Positions 7,762-17,418 of a stretch of 64,000 nt of DNA are shown here, piece by piece. The translations under genes were made by a program, and so were the position numbers. This DNA comes from Actinoplanes sp. TBRC 11911. Lineage in GTDB: Bacteria > Actinomycetota > Actinomycetes > Mycobacteriales > Micromonosporaceae. The stretch is taken from contig NZ_JABBNC010000011.1 in NCBI RefSeq assembly GCF_012933445.1, positions 124,001 through 188,000 on the forward strand. Direction: 5' to 3'. A model generated the notes under the pieces. That model was not told where the DNA came from. It ran no database searches and was given only the letters and a program-made list of their open reading frames with translations. The number at the start of each line of letters is the position of its first letter. Positions within the stretch are counted from its first letter, which is position 1.

Positions 7762-10700
7762 GTGAAATCGAGATCATCGCGCCGATGGCGGGCCATTGTG
7801 GTGACCACGGTCACCACCGTGGTGGCCGCGGCGTCCACCGGTGTCGTCGTCACGCCCGCCGCCGCCAGCGCGGCCGCGGACAAGACCAAGCCGGTTGACT
7901 ACACGTCGTTCGTCGACCCGTTCGTTTCGACGGCGGGGGACGACGGCAACGACCTACCGGGCGCTCAGGCGCCGAACGGCATCGTGAAGGTCAACCCCCT
8001 GACCGTGCCGGGGCGTAACCATTCGGGTTACGACTACAACCAGACCCACATCGCCGGGTTCACCCAGACCGACCTGGACGGGGTCGGCGGCTCCGGGGGC
8101 GGCGGTGACATTCTCGTGGTGCCGACCGAGGTCGAGTACGGTGCCCGGCCGTCGACCGGGTCGTACTCGCACCCGTTCACGCACCAGAACGAGACCGCCA
8201 CGCCCGGGTATTACCAGGTGCGGCTGGGGGAGATCTCGGGTCATGACGGCGCCGTGCAGAACGGGCCGGGCGCGATCAACGCGGAGGTGACCGCGACGAC
8301 CCGCACCGCACTGCACCGCTACACCTTCCCGGACGGCGCCAAGCCGGAACTCGTCGTCGATCTGAACAACAACTTCACCAGCCGTACCGGATCATCGGTC
8401 GACGTCAAGAGCCTCAGCGACGGCCGGGTCTCGTTGTCGGGCGACATCGCCGGGAACTTCAACGGAGCTTCCTACGCGCTGCACTACTACGCCGAGACCG
8501 AGCAACCCGTCGTGTCGTACAAGACGTGGGGGTCGGGTCAGTTCGGGGACGTGGCATCGCGTCGCGGTACCGACACCGGTGCCATTCTCACCTTCGCGTC
8601 CAAGAATGTCGGCCTGCGGGTCACCGTCTCGCCGATCAGCGCGGACCAGGCACGCGTCGACCAGGGCGCCGAGGTCGGAAAGCTGACGTTCGACGGCGTA
8701 CGGGATGCGACGAAGGCGGTCTGGAACAAGCAGCTCGGCCGCGTCGATGTGTCGGCCTCGGTGAAGGCCGACTCGGACGGATCGCTGAAGCGCCTGTTCT
8801 ACACCCATCTGTACCGCATGTTCGCGTTGCCGATGAACGCGACGAGCACGTCCGGCACCTACCGCGGTGTCGACGGCGTGGTGCACAAGACCGGCGACTT
8901 CACCTACTACGACGCATGGTCGTCGTGGGACGACTTCCGCAAGTATTCGGTGTTCGCGTACGTGGATCCCGAGATGTACCGCGACATGATCCAGTCGCTC
9001 ATCTACCTCTTCGCCGACGTGCAGAGCACCGGCAAGGCGATCGGCGGGCTCACCCAGTCGGTGCCGACCGTGCGCTGGGAGCGCTCGGCGGTGATCATCG
9101 CGGACGCGCTGTCGAAGGGCTTCACCGGCTTCGACCGGCTCGACCAGGCGTACCCGGCGTTGAAGAGCTACGTCGGCTACTACAACGGCAATCAGCTGCG
9201 CCAGGGGTACATCGAGGACCACCCCGGTGACTCGGTGCAGCGCGGTTACGACCAGTGGGCGCTGTCGATCATCGCCGACGAGCTGGGCCGGACCGACGAC
9301 GCGACGCAGCTGCGCGCGCAGGCCGAGCTGCCGATCGCGAACCTGTACAAGCCGGGCGCGTGGACGGCGGCCGACGGCGCCAAGGTCGGACTGCTCACGT
9401 CGCGCAACGCCGCCGGTGACTGGGGCACCACCGACTACGCACAGTTCGAGGGCGCGAACCTCTACCAGGGCACGCTCTGGCAGTACAACTGGTATCCCGC
9501 GTACGACATGGACGGTGTCGTCAAGGCGATGGGCGGCCCGGCCGCGGCACAGGACGCGGTCGAGCACTTCATGGGTGCGGACGATCCGGACAACGGCCTC
9601 GCGATGCTGCACTCGAACGCCAACGAGATCGACCTGCAGGCGCCGTACCTGTTCAACTACGTGGGGCTGCCGAGCCTGACGCAGAAGTCGGTGCGCACGA
9701 TCTACACGAAGGACAGCTGGAACCGCTACATCGCCACCGGCAGCACCGACGAGCTGCCCAGTGGTAGCGGCGAACTGCACCCGCCGGTCAAGACCAAGGT
9801 CTACCAGCTCGACCCGCACGGCTTCCTGCCGACCATGGACAACGACGCCGGCACGATGTCGACGATGTTCGTGGCCGCCGCCATCGGCCTGTTCCCGGTG
9901 ACCGCCGGCTCGTCGCAGTACCAGATCGGCTCGCCGTTCTTCGACCGTACGACGATCTCCTACGACGACGGGCGCAAGTTCAGCGTCTCGGCCGACGGCG
10001 TCTCCGGCGACTCGTACTACATCCAGTCGGCCTCGCTCGACGGTGCCTCGTTCGGCAACACCTGGGTCGACTACCGCACGCTCGTCGACGGCGGTTCGCT
10101 GGACGTCCGGATGGGCGCGAAGCCGTCGAGCTGGGGCACCCGCGGCAAGCCGGCGTACTCGCTGAGCACCGCGGGCAACGGCGGCGGCACCCCGAGCGGC
10201 ACCACCGTGCACGCGTCGCCGACGACGATTGCGGCCGGGACCGACAGCCGCGTCAACGGCACGATTGAGCTCTCGTTGCGCGGCGGTGCGAAGTTCCGCG
10301 GCGCTCGCGGCAAGAGCCTCGTCAAGAGCGGCACCGCCATGATCCACGACCTTCCGGCCGGCGTGTCGGGGGATGTGATAGGCGTCGACTCGACGAAGGT
10401 CCGCGTGGTGCTGTCGGGTAAAGCCGCGGCGGACGCCCGTTTCTACGTCACCTTCACCGACTCGGCGTTCACCGGGCACGCCTCGGCCGCGCAGGTGACC
10501 GGCGACGGCCTGTCGTCGCGCGACGCGCTGTCGATCTCGGTCGCCGCGGCGGAACGCGCGACGCTGACGAAACTCGTCGACGAGGGCCTTCTGGTACGCC
10601 AGGGCAATTATTCGTACGCGTCGTACCAGGCATTCCGTGGTTCGCTCGAGCGTGCCCGGACGGTGCTCGCCGACGACGCCTCGACCAGTGCGACGCTGCG

Positions 10701-13700
10701 CAACGCGTCGGAGTCGTTGACCGGCGCGGCCGCGGCGTTGACCCTCGACCAGGGCGCGTACCGCGTGCTGGAGGCCGAGCAGTCCGACGAGTGGTCGGGC
10801 GGCGACCTGAAGAACGAGGCGTTCAACTCCAGCGGCAACCTCGGCGGCGTACGGGACGGGTCGTGGATCCGTTATCGCAACCTCGACTTCGCCGACGTGG
10901 CGCCGAAGACGCTGACGATCCGGTACTCGAGCTCGGCCTCGCCCACCGGCGCGCCGAGCTCGGTCGAGGTGCACGCCGGGACGCAGGACGGTCCGATCGT
11001 CGGCAAGGCGACGCTGCCCGGCACCGGCGACTGGGCCAAGTACGTCACCACCCAGGCGGAGATCACCGATCCGGCGGCGCTGGTGCAGGCCCGCGACGTG
11101 ACGCTGGTCTTCCACGCCCCGGCCGGGCAGGACTGGGTGTCGAACTTCGACTGGTTCCAGTTCCTCTCGACCACGCCGGGCGACGGGGACTCGGGTACCA
11201 CTCTTCCGCCGCTCACCGCGTCGACCGCCGCGCAGACCGGTGACGGCAAGCTGCCGCTCAACCTGTCGCGCGGGCTGTTCGAGAACGTGACCGACGGCGC
11301 GTGGGCCAAGTGGAACGGTGTCGACCTCGGCACGAACGGCGTCCAGAACGTCACCGTGTCGTACGACAAACCGCGCTCGCGGGCGGCCTCGGACTCGCAC
11401 ATCGAGCTGCACCTCGGCGCGGCCGACGACAAGCGCATGGTCGACATCCCGTTGCCGTACACGGGAGACGGCTGGGGCACCGAGGGCACGGCCACGGTCG
11501 CCGTTCCCGCGTCGGACTTCAAGGGCGTGCAGGACGTCGTCGCGGTATTCCGTTCCAGCACCCAGAGCGATGCACAGCCGTACGTGGGGAATGTGACGTC
11601 GTTGACCTTCACGGCGGCGGCATCCGCGCCGGCCAGCGTGGTGGTCGAGGCCGAGAAGTGGGCGGCCAACAGCGGTAACGGTCTCAAGAGCGAGCCGAAC
11701 AGCTGGGACGACGGAACGCAGGTCACCGACCTCGGCGGCACCTACAACGGGGCGTGGCTCGACTACGGCGCGACCGACTTCGGGTCGAAGGCGCTGGAGC
11801 AGGTCTCGGTGCACTACGCGAACAACTCGTCGCGGTGCGGGCAGAACTCGGCGATCGATGTCTACCTCGACCACTTCGACCCGGCCGCGCCCGGCGACCC
11901 CTACGTCACCATTCCGCTTCCGGTGACGGGTGCGGCGTGGCAGAACGCGGCGACCACCACGGTGTCGCTGCCCGCCGGGCTGACCGGGTCGCACCGGGTC
12001 TACCTGCGGCTGCGGACCACTGCCGACGCCAACCATCCGTACGTGGCGAACATCGACAACCTGACGTTCGCGCCGGCTGCGGTGACCGACGACCCGCCGG
12101 CCGGTCCGGTGGACAAGTCGGCCCTCAACGCCGCGATCACCGAGGCCACGCCGTACGTCGCCGACAAGGCGCGCTACGACAGCATCGACTTCGGGGTGTT
12201 CGAGCGGGAACTCGGCAACGCCCGCGCGCTCGCCGGATCGGAGACCGCGACCCAGCTCGACGTCGACGCTCAGGCGCGGGCACTGCGGTTGGCGTACGGG
12301 CAATTGGTCCCGCGGGCCCGGCTGTCGCTCGAGAACGCCGTCGAGCTGGCCGGGTCGGTCGTGCCCGGCCGCTACACCGACGCCTCGTGGAAGGCGTTGA
12401 CCGGCGCACTCGCCACGGCCAAGGCAAAGCTTGCCGATACTGCCGCGAGTGATGCGGCGCTGAGCAGCGCGGAGGCCGCGCTGACCAAGGCGCTCTCCGG
12501 CTTGAAGGTCAAGCCGGATCAGGTCCCGGCGGCCCCGGCGGCCGTCTCGATCGAGGGCGGTGCGGGCAGTGTGACGGTGCGCTGGGCGGCGCCCTCGGAC
12601 GACGTCAAGCGTTTCGTGGTCGCTCTTCAGGACGGGCACGAGCTCACCGTCGACGATGCGGGGCAGACGTCGGCGGTCTTCACCGGGCTCAAGCGCGGCA
12701 CCCAGGCACGTGCCCGGGTACGCGCGGTGAACGCGGTCGGGGCGTCCGCCTGGTCGCCGTTCACCGAGCCGGTCAAGGTGGGCACGACGGCACCGCTTCC
12801 GCCGCGGGTGCAAGCGGTCCGGACCGAAGGCAAGGACGTCCGCGTCTCGTGGACCGCGAACGGTGACGGCGGCGACCGGATCCTGGCCTACCGCGTGACC
12901 CTCGACCGGAAGCGCACGCTGATCGTCGCGGGCGACGCCACTTCCGCCGCGTTCGTCGGCGTCGGGGGCGGCTCGCACACGGCCCGGGTGGAGGCGATCA
13001 ACGCCGTGGGTGACTCGGCGACGCCCGCTCCGGTGGCTCCCGCACCGGCTGCGGCGACCCCCGGGCCGTTCCCGGCCGAGGTGTTGTCGGCGCACTACGA
13101 CTCGGACTCGTGGCCGTCCACGCCGGACGGCAGCCCGTACTTCGTCAACCTGCTGCGCGGCGTCAAGCAGCTCGGCCCGGACGTGCGTGGCGCCAATGAG
13201 ACGGTTGCGGACCCCACGGCGTACAACGACACCAAGGCGCTGGAGATCAACGCCGCGGCGTCGAGCGCGCAGGTCGACCGTGCCGAGAACGACGCGGACC
13301 ACGGCTCGGACGTCACGATGGCGGACGGGCTCGGCTCGCGTCTCGGCGACCTGTATCTGAAGGCTCGCAGCGACGGCAAGCTGCCGAAGACCGATGCGCT
13401 GTTCGGCCGGATCACGGCGGGGCTGGACGGGACCGGAGCCGCGAAGGACTTCTACGCCTACAAACGCCCGTACGTGCGGATGGGGCTGGTCGGCCAGGGC
13501 GGTCTGGTCCGTGACTCCAGCAACGGCTCGTACGCTTCGCTGGCGGGCGACGGGTCGTTCCCGAGCGGCCACAGCTACGGCGGCTACACGGTCGGCACGT
13601 TCCTGGCCACGCTGCTGCCCGAGGTCGCGCCGCAGATCCTCGCGCGGACCTCGGAGTACGGCGACAACCGGATCGTGCTCGGGTTCCACTACCCGCTCGA

Positions 13701-14445
13701 CGTGATGGGCTCCCGGATGACCGGGCAGGCCACGGTCGCGCACCGCTGGGCGGATCCCGCGTTCGAGGACCTGCTGATGCAGGCGCACGACGAGATCGAG
13801 TCCGTGCTGCTGGACGAGTGCCGCGATCAGGGCTTCGACTCGGTGCTCGCCTGCGAGGGCGACCCGTACCGCGGGCTCGGCACCGGCCAGGCCGAGTCGC
13901 TCTACACGGATCGGCTGACGTACGGGTTCCCGCAGGTGGGCAAGCCGAGCGTGCCGGCGAACATCCCGGACGAGGCCGGCGCGTTGCTGACGACCGCGTT
14001 CCCCGACCTGACGAACGCGCAGCGGGTGCAGGTGCTGCAGCAGACGGCGCTCGACTCGGGCTATCCGCTCGACCTGACGTCCGCGGGCGACCCGAGCTGG
14101 CAGCGGATCGACCTGGTACGGGCGATGACCGCGCACGTCAAGGTGAATCACGACGGGACGGTCACGGTCACGAACTACCCCGACGACACGGAGGCGAGCG
14201 TGGCGACTGCTTCGTCGCTGACGGTCGACGGGGTGGCGGTGGACGGGTTCGACGCGGACACGCAGACGTACATGGTCGACTGGCCGAAGAACCGGCGCCT
14301 GCCGTCGGTGGCCGCGAAGCCGACCGAGCACGGTGCGAAGGTGTCGGCGTCGACCGCGAAGGACGGGACGACCGTGCTGACGGTGCGCTCGCCGAACGGC
14401 CAGGTCAGCCGTAGGTACACGGTGGCGTTCTTCCGTACGCACTGA
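7762..14445 (+). CDS. secreted GH92 alpha-mannosidase fused to a class A acid phosphatase (PAP2)
   Basis: From GTG 7762 the protein is 2227 aa, starting with a basic, hydrophobic signal peptide ending near AAASAAA. Domains in order: GH92 glycosidase (about 40-800; acid Glu622 in NANEIDLQAPYLFNY, base motif DND at 693-695), a FIVAR-like helical unit (about 928-993), three CBM6-like modules (about 999-1135, 1147-1285, 1293-1440), two more FIVAR-like units (about 1450-1580), two Fn3 domains (about 1588-1760), a PAP2 phosphatase (about 1771-2122) and a C-terminal beta domain. The phosphatase triad motifs are KX6RP at 1895-1903, PSGHS at 1934-1938 and RX5HX3D ending at Asp1980. GH92 enzymes are calcium-dependent exo-mannosidases acting on fungal or glycoprotein mannans. 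Pairing with a phosphatase suggests attack on phosphomannan. An upstream in-frame ATG at 7630 would spoil the signal peptide. Confidence 0.9.
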   Translation: MKSRSSRRWRAIVVTTVTTVVAAASTGVVVTPAAASAAADKTKPVDYTSFVDPFVSTAGDDGNDLPGAQAPNGIVKVNPLTVPGRNHSGYDYNQTHIAGFTQTDLDGVGGSGGGGDILVVPTEVEYGARPSTGSYSHPFTHQNETATPGYYQVRLGEISGHDGAVQNGPGAINAEVTATTRTALHRYTFPDGAKPELVVDLNNNFTSRTGSSVDVKSLSDGRVSLSGDIAGNFNGASYALHYYAETEQPVVSYKTWGSGQFGDVASRRGTDTGAILTFASKNVGLRVTVSPISADQARVDQGAEVGKLTFDGVRDATKAVWNKQLGRVDVSASVKADSDGSLKRLFYTHLYRMFALPMNATSTSGTYRGVDGVVHKTGDFTYYDAWSSWDDFRKYSVFAYVDPEMYRDMIQSLIYLFADVQSTGKAIGGLTQSVPTVRWERSAVIIADALSKGFTGFDRLDQAYPALKSYVGYYNGNQLRQGYIEDHPGDSVQRGYDQWALSIIADELGRTDDATQLRAQAELPIANLYKPGAWTAADGAKVGLLTSRNAAGDWGTTDYAQFEGANLYQGTLWQYNWYPAYDMDGVVKAMGGPAAAQDAVEHFMGADDPDNGLAMLHSNANEIDLQAPYLFNYVGLPSLTQKSVRTIYTKDSWNRYIATGSTDELPSGSGELHPPVKTKVYQLDPHGFLPTMDNDAGTMSTMFVAAAIGLFPVTAGSSQYQIGSPFFDRTTISYDDGRKFSVSADGVSGDSYYIQSASLDGASFGNTWVDYRTLVDGGSLDVRMGAKPSSWGTRGKPAYSLSTAGNGGGTPSGTTVHASPTTIAAGTDSRVNGTIELSLRGGAKFRGARGKSLVKSGTAMIHDLPAGVSGDVIGVDSTKVRVVLSGKAAADARFYVTFTDSAFTGHASAAQVTGDGLSSRDALSISVAAAERATLTKLVDEGLLVRQGNYSYASYQAFRGSLERARTVLADDASTSATLRNASESLTGAAAALTLDQGAYRVLEAEQSDEWSGGDLKNEAFNSSGNLGGVRDGSWIRYRNLDFADVAPKTLTIRYSSSASPTGAPSSVEVHAGTQDGPIVGKATLPGTGDWAKYVTTQAEITDPAALVQARDVTLVFHAPAGQDWVSNFDWFQFLSTTPGDGDSGTTLPPLTASTAAQTGDGKLPLNLSRGLFENVTDGAWAKWNGVDLGTNGVQNVTVSYDKPRSRAASDSHIELHLGAADDKRMVDIPLPYTGDGWGTEGTATVAVPASDFKGVQDVVAVFRSSTQSDAQPYVGNVTSLTFTAAASAPASVVVEAEKWAANSGNGLKSEPNSWDDGTQVTDLGGTYNGAWLDYGATDFGSKALEQVSVHYANNSSRCGQNSAIDVYLDHFDPAAPGDPYVTIPLPVTGAAWQNAATTTVSLPAGLTGSHRVYLRLRTTADANHPYVANIDNLTFAPAAVTDDPPAGPVDKSALNAAITEATPYVADKARYDSIDFGVFERELGNARALAGSETATQLDVDAQARALRLAYGQLVPRARLSLENAVELAGSVVPGRYTDASWKALTGALATAKAKLADTAASDAALSSAEAALTKALSGLKVKPDQVPAAPAAVSIEGGAGSVTVRWAAPSDDVKRFVVALQDGHELTVDDAGQTSAVFTGLKRGTQARARVRAVNAVGASAWSPFTEPVKVGTTAPLPPRVQAVRTEGKDVRVSWTANGDGGDRILAYRVTLDRKRTLIVAGDATSAAFVGVGGGSHTARVEAINAVGDSATPAPVAPAPAAATPGPFPAEVLSAHYDSDSWPSTPDGSPYFVNLLRGVKQLGPDVRGANETVADPTAYNDTKALEINAAASSAQVDRAENDADHGSDVTMADGLGSRLGDLYLKARSDGKLPKTDALFGRITAGLDGTGAAKDFYAYKRPYVRMGLVGQGGLVRDSSNGSYASLAGDGSFPSGHSYGGYTVGTFLATLLPEVAPQILARTSEYGDNRIVLGFHYPLDVMGSRMTGQATVAHRWADPAFEDLLMQAHDEIESVLLDECRDQGFDSVLACEGDPYRGLGTGQAESLYTDRLTYGFPQVGKPSVPANIPDEAGALLTTAFPDLTNAQRVQVLQQTALDSGYPLDLTSAGDPSWQRIDLVRAMTAHVKVNHDGTVTVTNYPDDTEASVATASSLTVDGVAVDGFDADTQTYMVDWPKNRRLPSVAAKPTEHGAKVSASTAKDGTTVLTVRSPNGQVSRRYTVAFFRTH

Positions 14446-14456
14446 TTTTTCAAGCT

Positions 14457-14490
14457 AAAGCGGCGGTCGCTCTTGCGGCCGCCGCTTTTT
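14457..14490 (+). terminator. intrinsic terminator after the GH92-phosphatase gene
   Basis: A 14-bp stem (AAAGCGGCGGTCGC against its complement with one G-U pair), a TCTT loop and a 3' T run start 12 bp after the stop codon. The 5' arm recurs in the glnA terminator at 15326. Confidence 0.85.
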
Positions 14491-14650
14491 CGTATCTGTA
14501 GGAACCTCAAGGACGGAAATACGGGGCGGTTGGGACGCGATCACCGTGGGGCTGCTCGGCGGTGGGGTTCGCGGGCGCGAGTCTGGCCCTGCTGAGGATG
14601 ACCAACGACGAGTTCGACGCGCGCTGAGCCGCATCGTTTACCCTGCCGTC

Positions 14651-15256
14651 ATGGGGAGCGCCGAGCTGGATGAGCTGATCGTCGCGGACGCCGGGGCGCT
14701 GCGCGCGTGGTTGTCGGCCAACCACACGACGTCGCCCGGCGTCTGGCTGGCGCTCACCAAGAAGGGCGGCACCGTCACCACGCTGACCTGGCAGCAGGCG
14801 GTCGACGAGGCGCTGTGCTTCGGCTGGATCGACGGGCAGGCCCGGAAACGGGATCAGGAGAGCTCGTGGATCCGGTTCACCCCTCGTCGGGCCCGCAGCG
14901 CCTGGTCGCAACGCAACACCGCGCACGTGGCCCGGCTGGAAGCGCAGGGGCTGATGCGGCCCGCGGGTCGCGCCGCGGTGGACGCCGCGAAAGCGGACGG
15001 GCGGTGGGCGACGGCGTACGCCCCGCCGTCGGAAGCCGAGGCACCGGCCGACCTGCTCGCCGCCATCGCCGCCGTCCCGGCCGCGCAGGCCATGTTCGAC
15101 GTGCTCACCAAGGCCAACCGGTTCGCTCTCATCTACCGGCTCAACGCCGTCAAACGGGCGGAGACCCGGGAGCGAAAGATCGGCGAGTTTGTCGAGATGC
15201 TCGCCCGCCACGAGACGTTCAACCCGCAGAAGGCCAAGCCACCGACCTCGCCGTGA
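14651..15256 (+). CDS. YdeI/OmpD-associated family protein
   Basis: From ATG 14651 the protein is 201 aa (MGSAELDELIVADAGALRAWL). It carries the family core: a start resembling the SPGVWLALTKKGG segment, the TWQQAVDEALCFGWIDG signature and RFTPRRARSAWSQRN, with a C-terminal YdeI/OmdA domain ending in the helix RERKIGEFVEMLARHE. The family is described as bacteriocin-protection or YdeI-like, and its biochemical role is not settled. The longer in-frame start at 14546 gives a low-complexity extension and was not used. It converges on glnA with a shared hairpin between. Confidence 0.85.
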   Translation: MGSAELDELIVADAGALRAWLSANHTTSPGVWLALTKKGGTVTTLTWQQAVDEALCFGWIDGQARKRDQESSWIRFTPRRARSAWSQRNTAHVARLEAQGLMRPAGRAAVDAAKADGRWATAYAPPSEAEAPADLLAAIAAVPAAQAMFDVLTKANRFALIYRLNAVKRAETRERKIGEFVEMLARHETFNPQKAKPPTSP

Positions 15257-15325
15257 TGCGGGCGCGGTCTTCATCGCCGAGCGAGGCGATCGAGGGTCAC
15301 TTGCCGAGGCGTACGGGCAAAGCAA

Positions 15326-15355
15326 AAGCGGCGGTCGCCGGAGCGACCGCCGCTT
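15326..15355 (-). terminator. intrinsic terminator of glnA
   Basis: A perfect 13-bp stem (AAGCGGCGGTCGC / GCGACCGCCGCTT) has a 4-base loop. On the minus strand it is followed by TTTTGCTTTG. It lies 16 bp beyond the glnA stop and also faces the YdeI gene, so it may work in both directions. Confidence 0.85.
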
Positions 15356-15370
15356 CCCGATGTTGCCAGG

Positions 15371-16795
15371 TCAGACGTTGTAATACATCTCGAACTCGTG
15401 CGGGGTGGGGCGCAGGCGAACGGGGTCGATCTCGTTCTCGCGCTTCCACTGGACCCACGTCTCGATCAGGTCGTCGGTGAAGACGCCGCCCGCGGTCAGG
15501 TACTCGTTGTCGTCCTCGAGGGAGTTCAGCACCGCGTCCAGCGAACCCGGCACCTGCTTGACGTCGCCCCACTCCTCGGGCGGCAGGTCGTACAGGTCCT
15601 TGTCGATCGGGGCCGGCGGCTCGATCTTGTTCTTGATGCCGTCCAGGCCGGCCATCATCATCGCGGAGAACGCCAGGTACGGGTTCGACGACGGGTCCGG
15701 GACGCGGAACTCGACGCGCTTGGCCTTCGGGTTGTTGCCGGTCACCGGGATGCGCGTGCAGGCGGACCGGTTGCGCTGCGAGTAGACCAGGTTGACCGGG
15801 GCCTCGAAGCCGGGCACCAGGCGCCGGTACGAGTTGACGGTCGGGTTGGTGAACGCCAGCAGCGACGGCGCGTGGTGCAGCAGGCCGCCGATGTACCAGC
15901 GGGCGGTGTCGGACAGCCCGGCGTACCCGGTCTCGTCGTAGAACAGCGGCTCGCCGCCCAGCCAGAGGCTCTGGTGGGTGTGCATGCCCGAGCCGTTGTC
16001 ACCGAACAGCGGCTTCGGCATGAAGGTGACGGTCTTGCCGTGCTCCCAGGCCGTGTTCTTGATGAGGTACTTGAACATCTGCATCTGGTCGCCGGCGTGC
16101 AGCAGCGTCGAGAACTTGTAGTTGATCTCGGCCTGGCCCGCGGTGCCGACCTCGTGGTGGGCGCGCTCGACGGTGAAACCGGCGTCGATCAGGCGGCGGA
16201 CCATGGCGTCGCGCAGGTCGCTGTAGTGGTCCAGCGGCGCGACGGGGAAATAGCCGCCCTTGTACGAGGTTTTGTAGCCCCGGTTGCCGCCTTCCTCCTC
16301 GCGGCCCGAGTTCCACGCGCCCTCGATCGAGTCGATGTAGTAGAACGACCGGTTCGCGGCGGTCTCGTGGCGGATCGAGTCGAAGATGTAGAACTCGGCC
16401 TCGGCGCCGAAGTACGCGGTGTCGGCGATGCCGCTGGACGCCAGGTACGTCTCGGCCTTCTTCGCCACGTTGCGCGGGTCCCGGGAGTAGGCCTCACGGG
16501 TGAACGGGTCGTGGATGAAGAAGTTCAGCGCGAGGGTCTTCTGGGCGCGGAACGGGTCGATGAAGGCCGTGGTGACGTCCGGCAGCAGCATCATGTCGGA
16601 CTCGTGGATGGCCTGGAACCCGCGGATCGAGGACCCGTCGAAGGCGAGGCCGTCGGTCACCACGCTGTCGTCGAACGATTCGACCGGGGTGTTGAAGTGC
16701 TGCATCACACCGGGCAGGTCACAGAACCGTACGTCGACGAACTTGACGTCCTCGTCCTTGAGGTATCGCAGCAGTTCCTCGGGATTGGCGAACAC
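15371..16795 (-). CDS. glnA: glutamine synthetase, type I
   Basis: This GSI enzyme makes glutamine from glutamate, ammonium and ATP in the cytoplasm and is the main ammonium-assimilation gene. From GTG 16795 ([16 protein letters not shown]), placed 6 bases after an AGGAGG site, it has 474 aa, the usual GSI-beta length. Visible motifs are FDGSSIRGF, the ATP-site region [34 protein letters not shown] and the adenylylation loop [10 protein letters not shown] with Tyr402. Adenylylation control by GlnE is therefore expected. A GlnR double operator lies at 16882-16919, so transcription is under nitrogen control as well. The longer ATG-led reading (to 16849) ignores the strong ribosome site and is unlikely. 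Confidence 0.97.
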   Translation of the reverse strand: MFANPEELLRYLKDEDVKFVDVRFCDLPGVMQHFNTPVESFDDSVVTDGLAFDGSSIRGFQAIHESDMMLLPDVTTAFIDPFRAQKTLALNFFIHDPFTREAYSRDPRNVAKKAETYLASSGIADTAYFGAEAEFYIFDSIRHETAANRSFYYIDSIEGAWNSGREEEGGNRGYKTSYKGGYFPVAPLDHYSDLRDAMVRRLIDAGFTVERAHHEVGTAGQAEINYKFSTLLHAGDQMQMFKYLIKNTAWEHGKTVTFMPKPLFGDNGSGMHTHQSLWLGGEPLFYDETGYAGLSDTARWYIGGLLHHAPSLLAFTNPTVNSYRRLVPGFEAPVNLVYSQRNRSACTRIPVTGNNPKAKRVEFRVPDPSSNPYLAFSAMMMAGLDGIKNKIEPPAPIDKDLYDLPPEEWGDVKQVPGSLDAVLNSLEDDNEYLTAGGVFTDDLIETWVQWKRENEIDPVRLRPTPHEFEMYYNV

Positions 16796-16881
16796 ACGTC
16801 CTCCTGGCACAGGATTTCGATGCGAGGCGGCTGGGTCGCCGCATGGCATGGTTAAGCTGGTCGCGACGCTATGGGTCGGGA

Positions 16882-16919
16882 GTTGCCCGCTCGTATCCCT
16901 ATTGTTTCCGCCGTGTTAC
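16882..16919 (-). promoter_or_regulatory. GlnR double operator upstream of glnA
   Basis: On the minus strand the order is GTAAC-6-GAAAC-6-GATAC-6-GCAAC. The first half matches the actinomycete GlnR consensus gTnAC-n6-GaAAC exactly; the second half is a degenerate copy at the right spacing. It sits 87 bp upstream of the glnA GTG. Confidence 0.8.
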
Positions 16920-17003
16920 GGACGCTGTGAGCTAAGCCGCGCCCTTCACCGTACGCGACGACGGCGCTCCCTGACCCGGAAACCGGCCGGATACGCTGGA
17001 GGC

Positions 17004-17396
17004 ATGGCGACGCGTGATTCCGGTGCTCTCGACCTGGGCGGTACCCAGGTGGCTTCGTTCGGCCGCCGGTTCCTCGCGCTGCTGATCGACTGGATCGTGG
17101 TGACCGTGATCGCAGCCTTGATCGTCGACTCGCTGCAACGCAACCCGTGGCCGCAGCTCGGGCTGTTCGTGCTGGTCCACGCGTTCTTCGTCGGCCTCTT
17201 CGGACGGACGATCGGCATGGCGATCCTCGGGATCCGGTGCGTTTCGGTGGTCGACGGCGGTGCCATCGGCATTCCGCGGGCGCTGCTCCGAGGCGTACTG
17301 CTGGCGCTGGTCATTCCCGCGATGATCTCCGACGGTGACGGACGCGGCCTGCATGACCGCGCCGCCAAGTCGGTGATGGTGTCGCCGCGCCAGTGA
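17004..17396 (+). CDS. RDD family membrane protein
   Basis: This 130-aa protein starts at an ATG preceded by CTGGAGG. An RDD-type opening (FGRRFLALLIDWIVVTVIAALIV) provides the Arg and Asp that name the family. A second hydrophobic segment (LGLFVLVHAFFVGLFG), the conserved GRTIGMAILGIRCV, and a third helix (LLRGVLLALVIPAMI) ending in DGRGLHDRAAKSVMV follow. The function of RDD proteins is poorly defined; ion transport has been shown for some. It is divergent from glnA and convergent with DUF4191, the same order I recall in mycobacteria beside glnA1. Confidence 0.88.
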   Translation: MATRDSGALDLGGTQVASFGRRFLALLIDWIVVTVIAALIVDSLQRNPWPQLGLFVLVHAFFVGLFGRTIGMAILGIRCVSVVDGGAIGIPRALLRGVLLALVIPAMISDGDGRGLHDRAAKSVMVSPRQ

Positions 17397-17418
17397 GGCC
17401 CGTGTTTACCGGGGGCCT

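Noticed and set aside
8392..14442. A 2016-codon open frame antisense to the GH92-phosphatase gene
   Set aside because: It has no domain, no ribosome site and an Arg-rich composition typical of the shadow of a GC-rich coding strand; the plus strand has all catalytic motifs.
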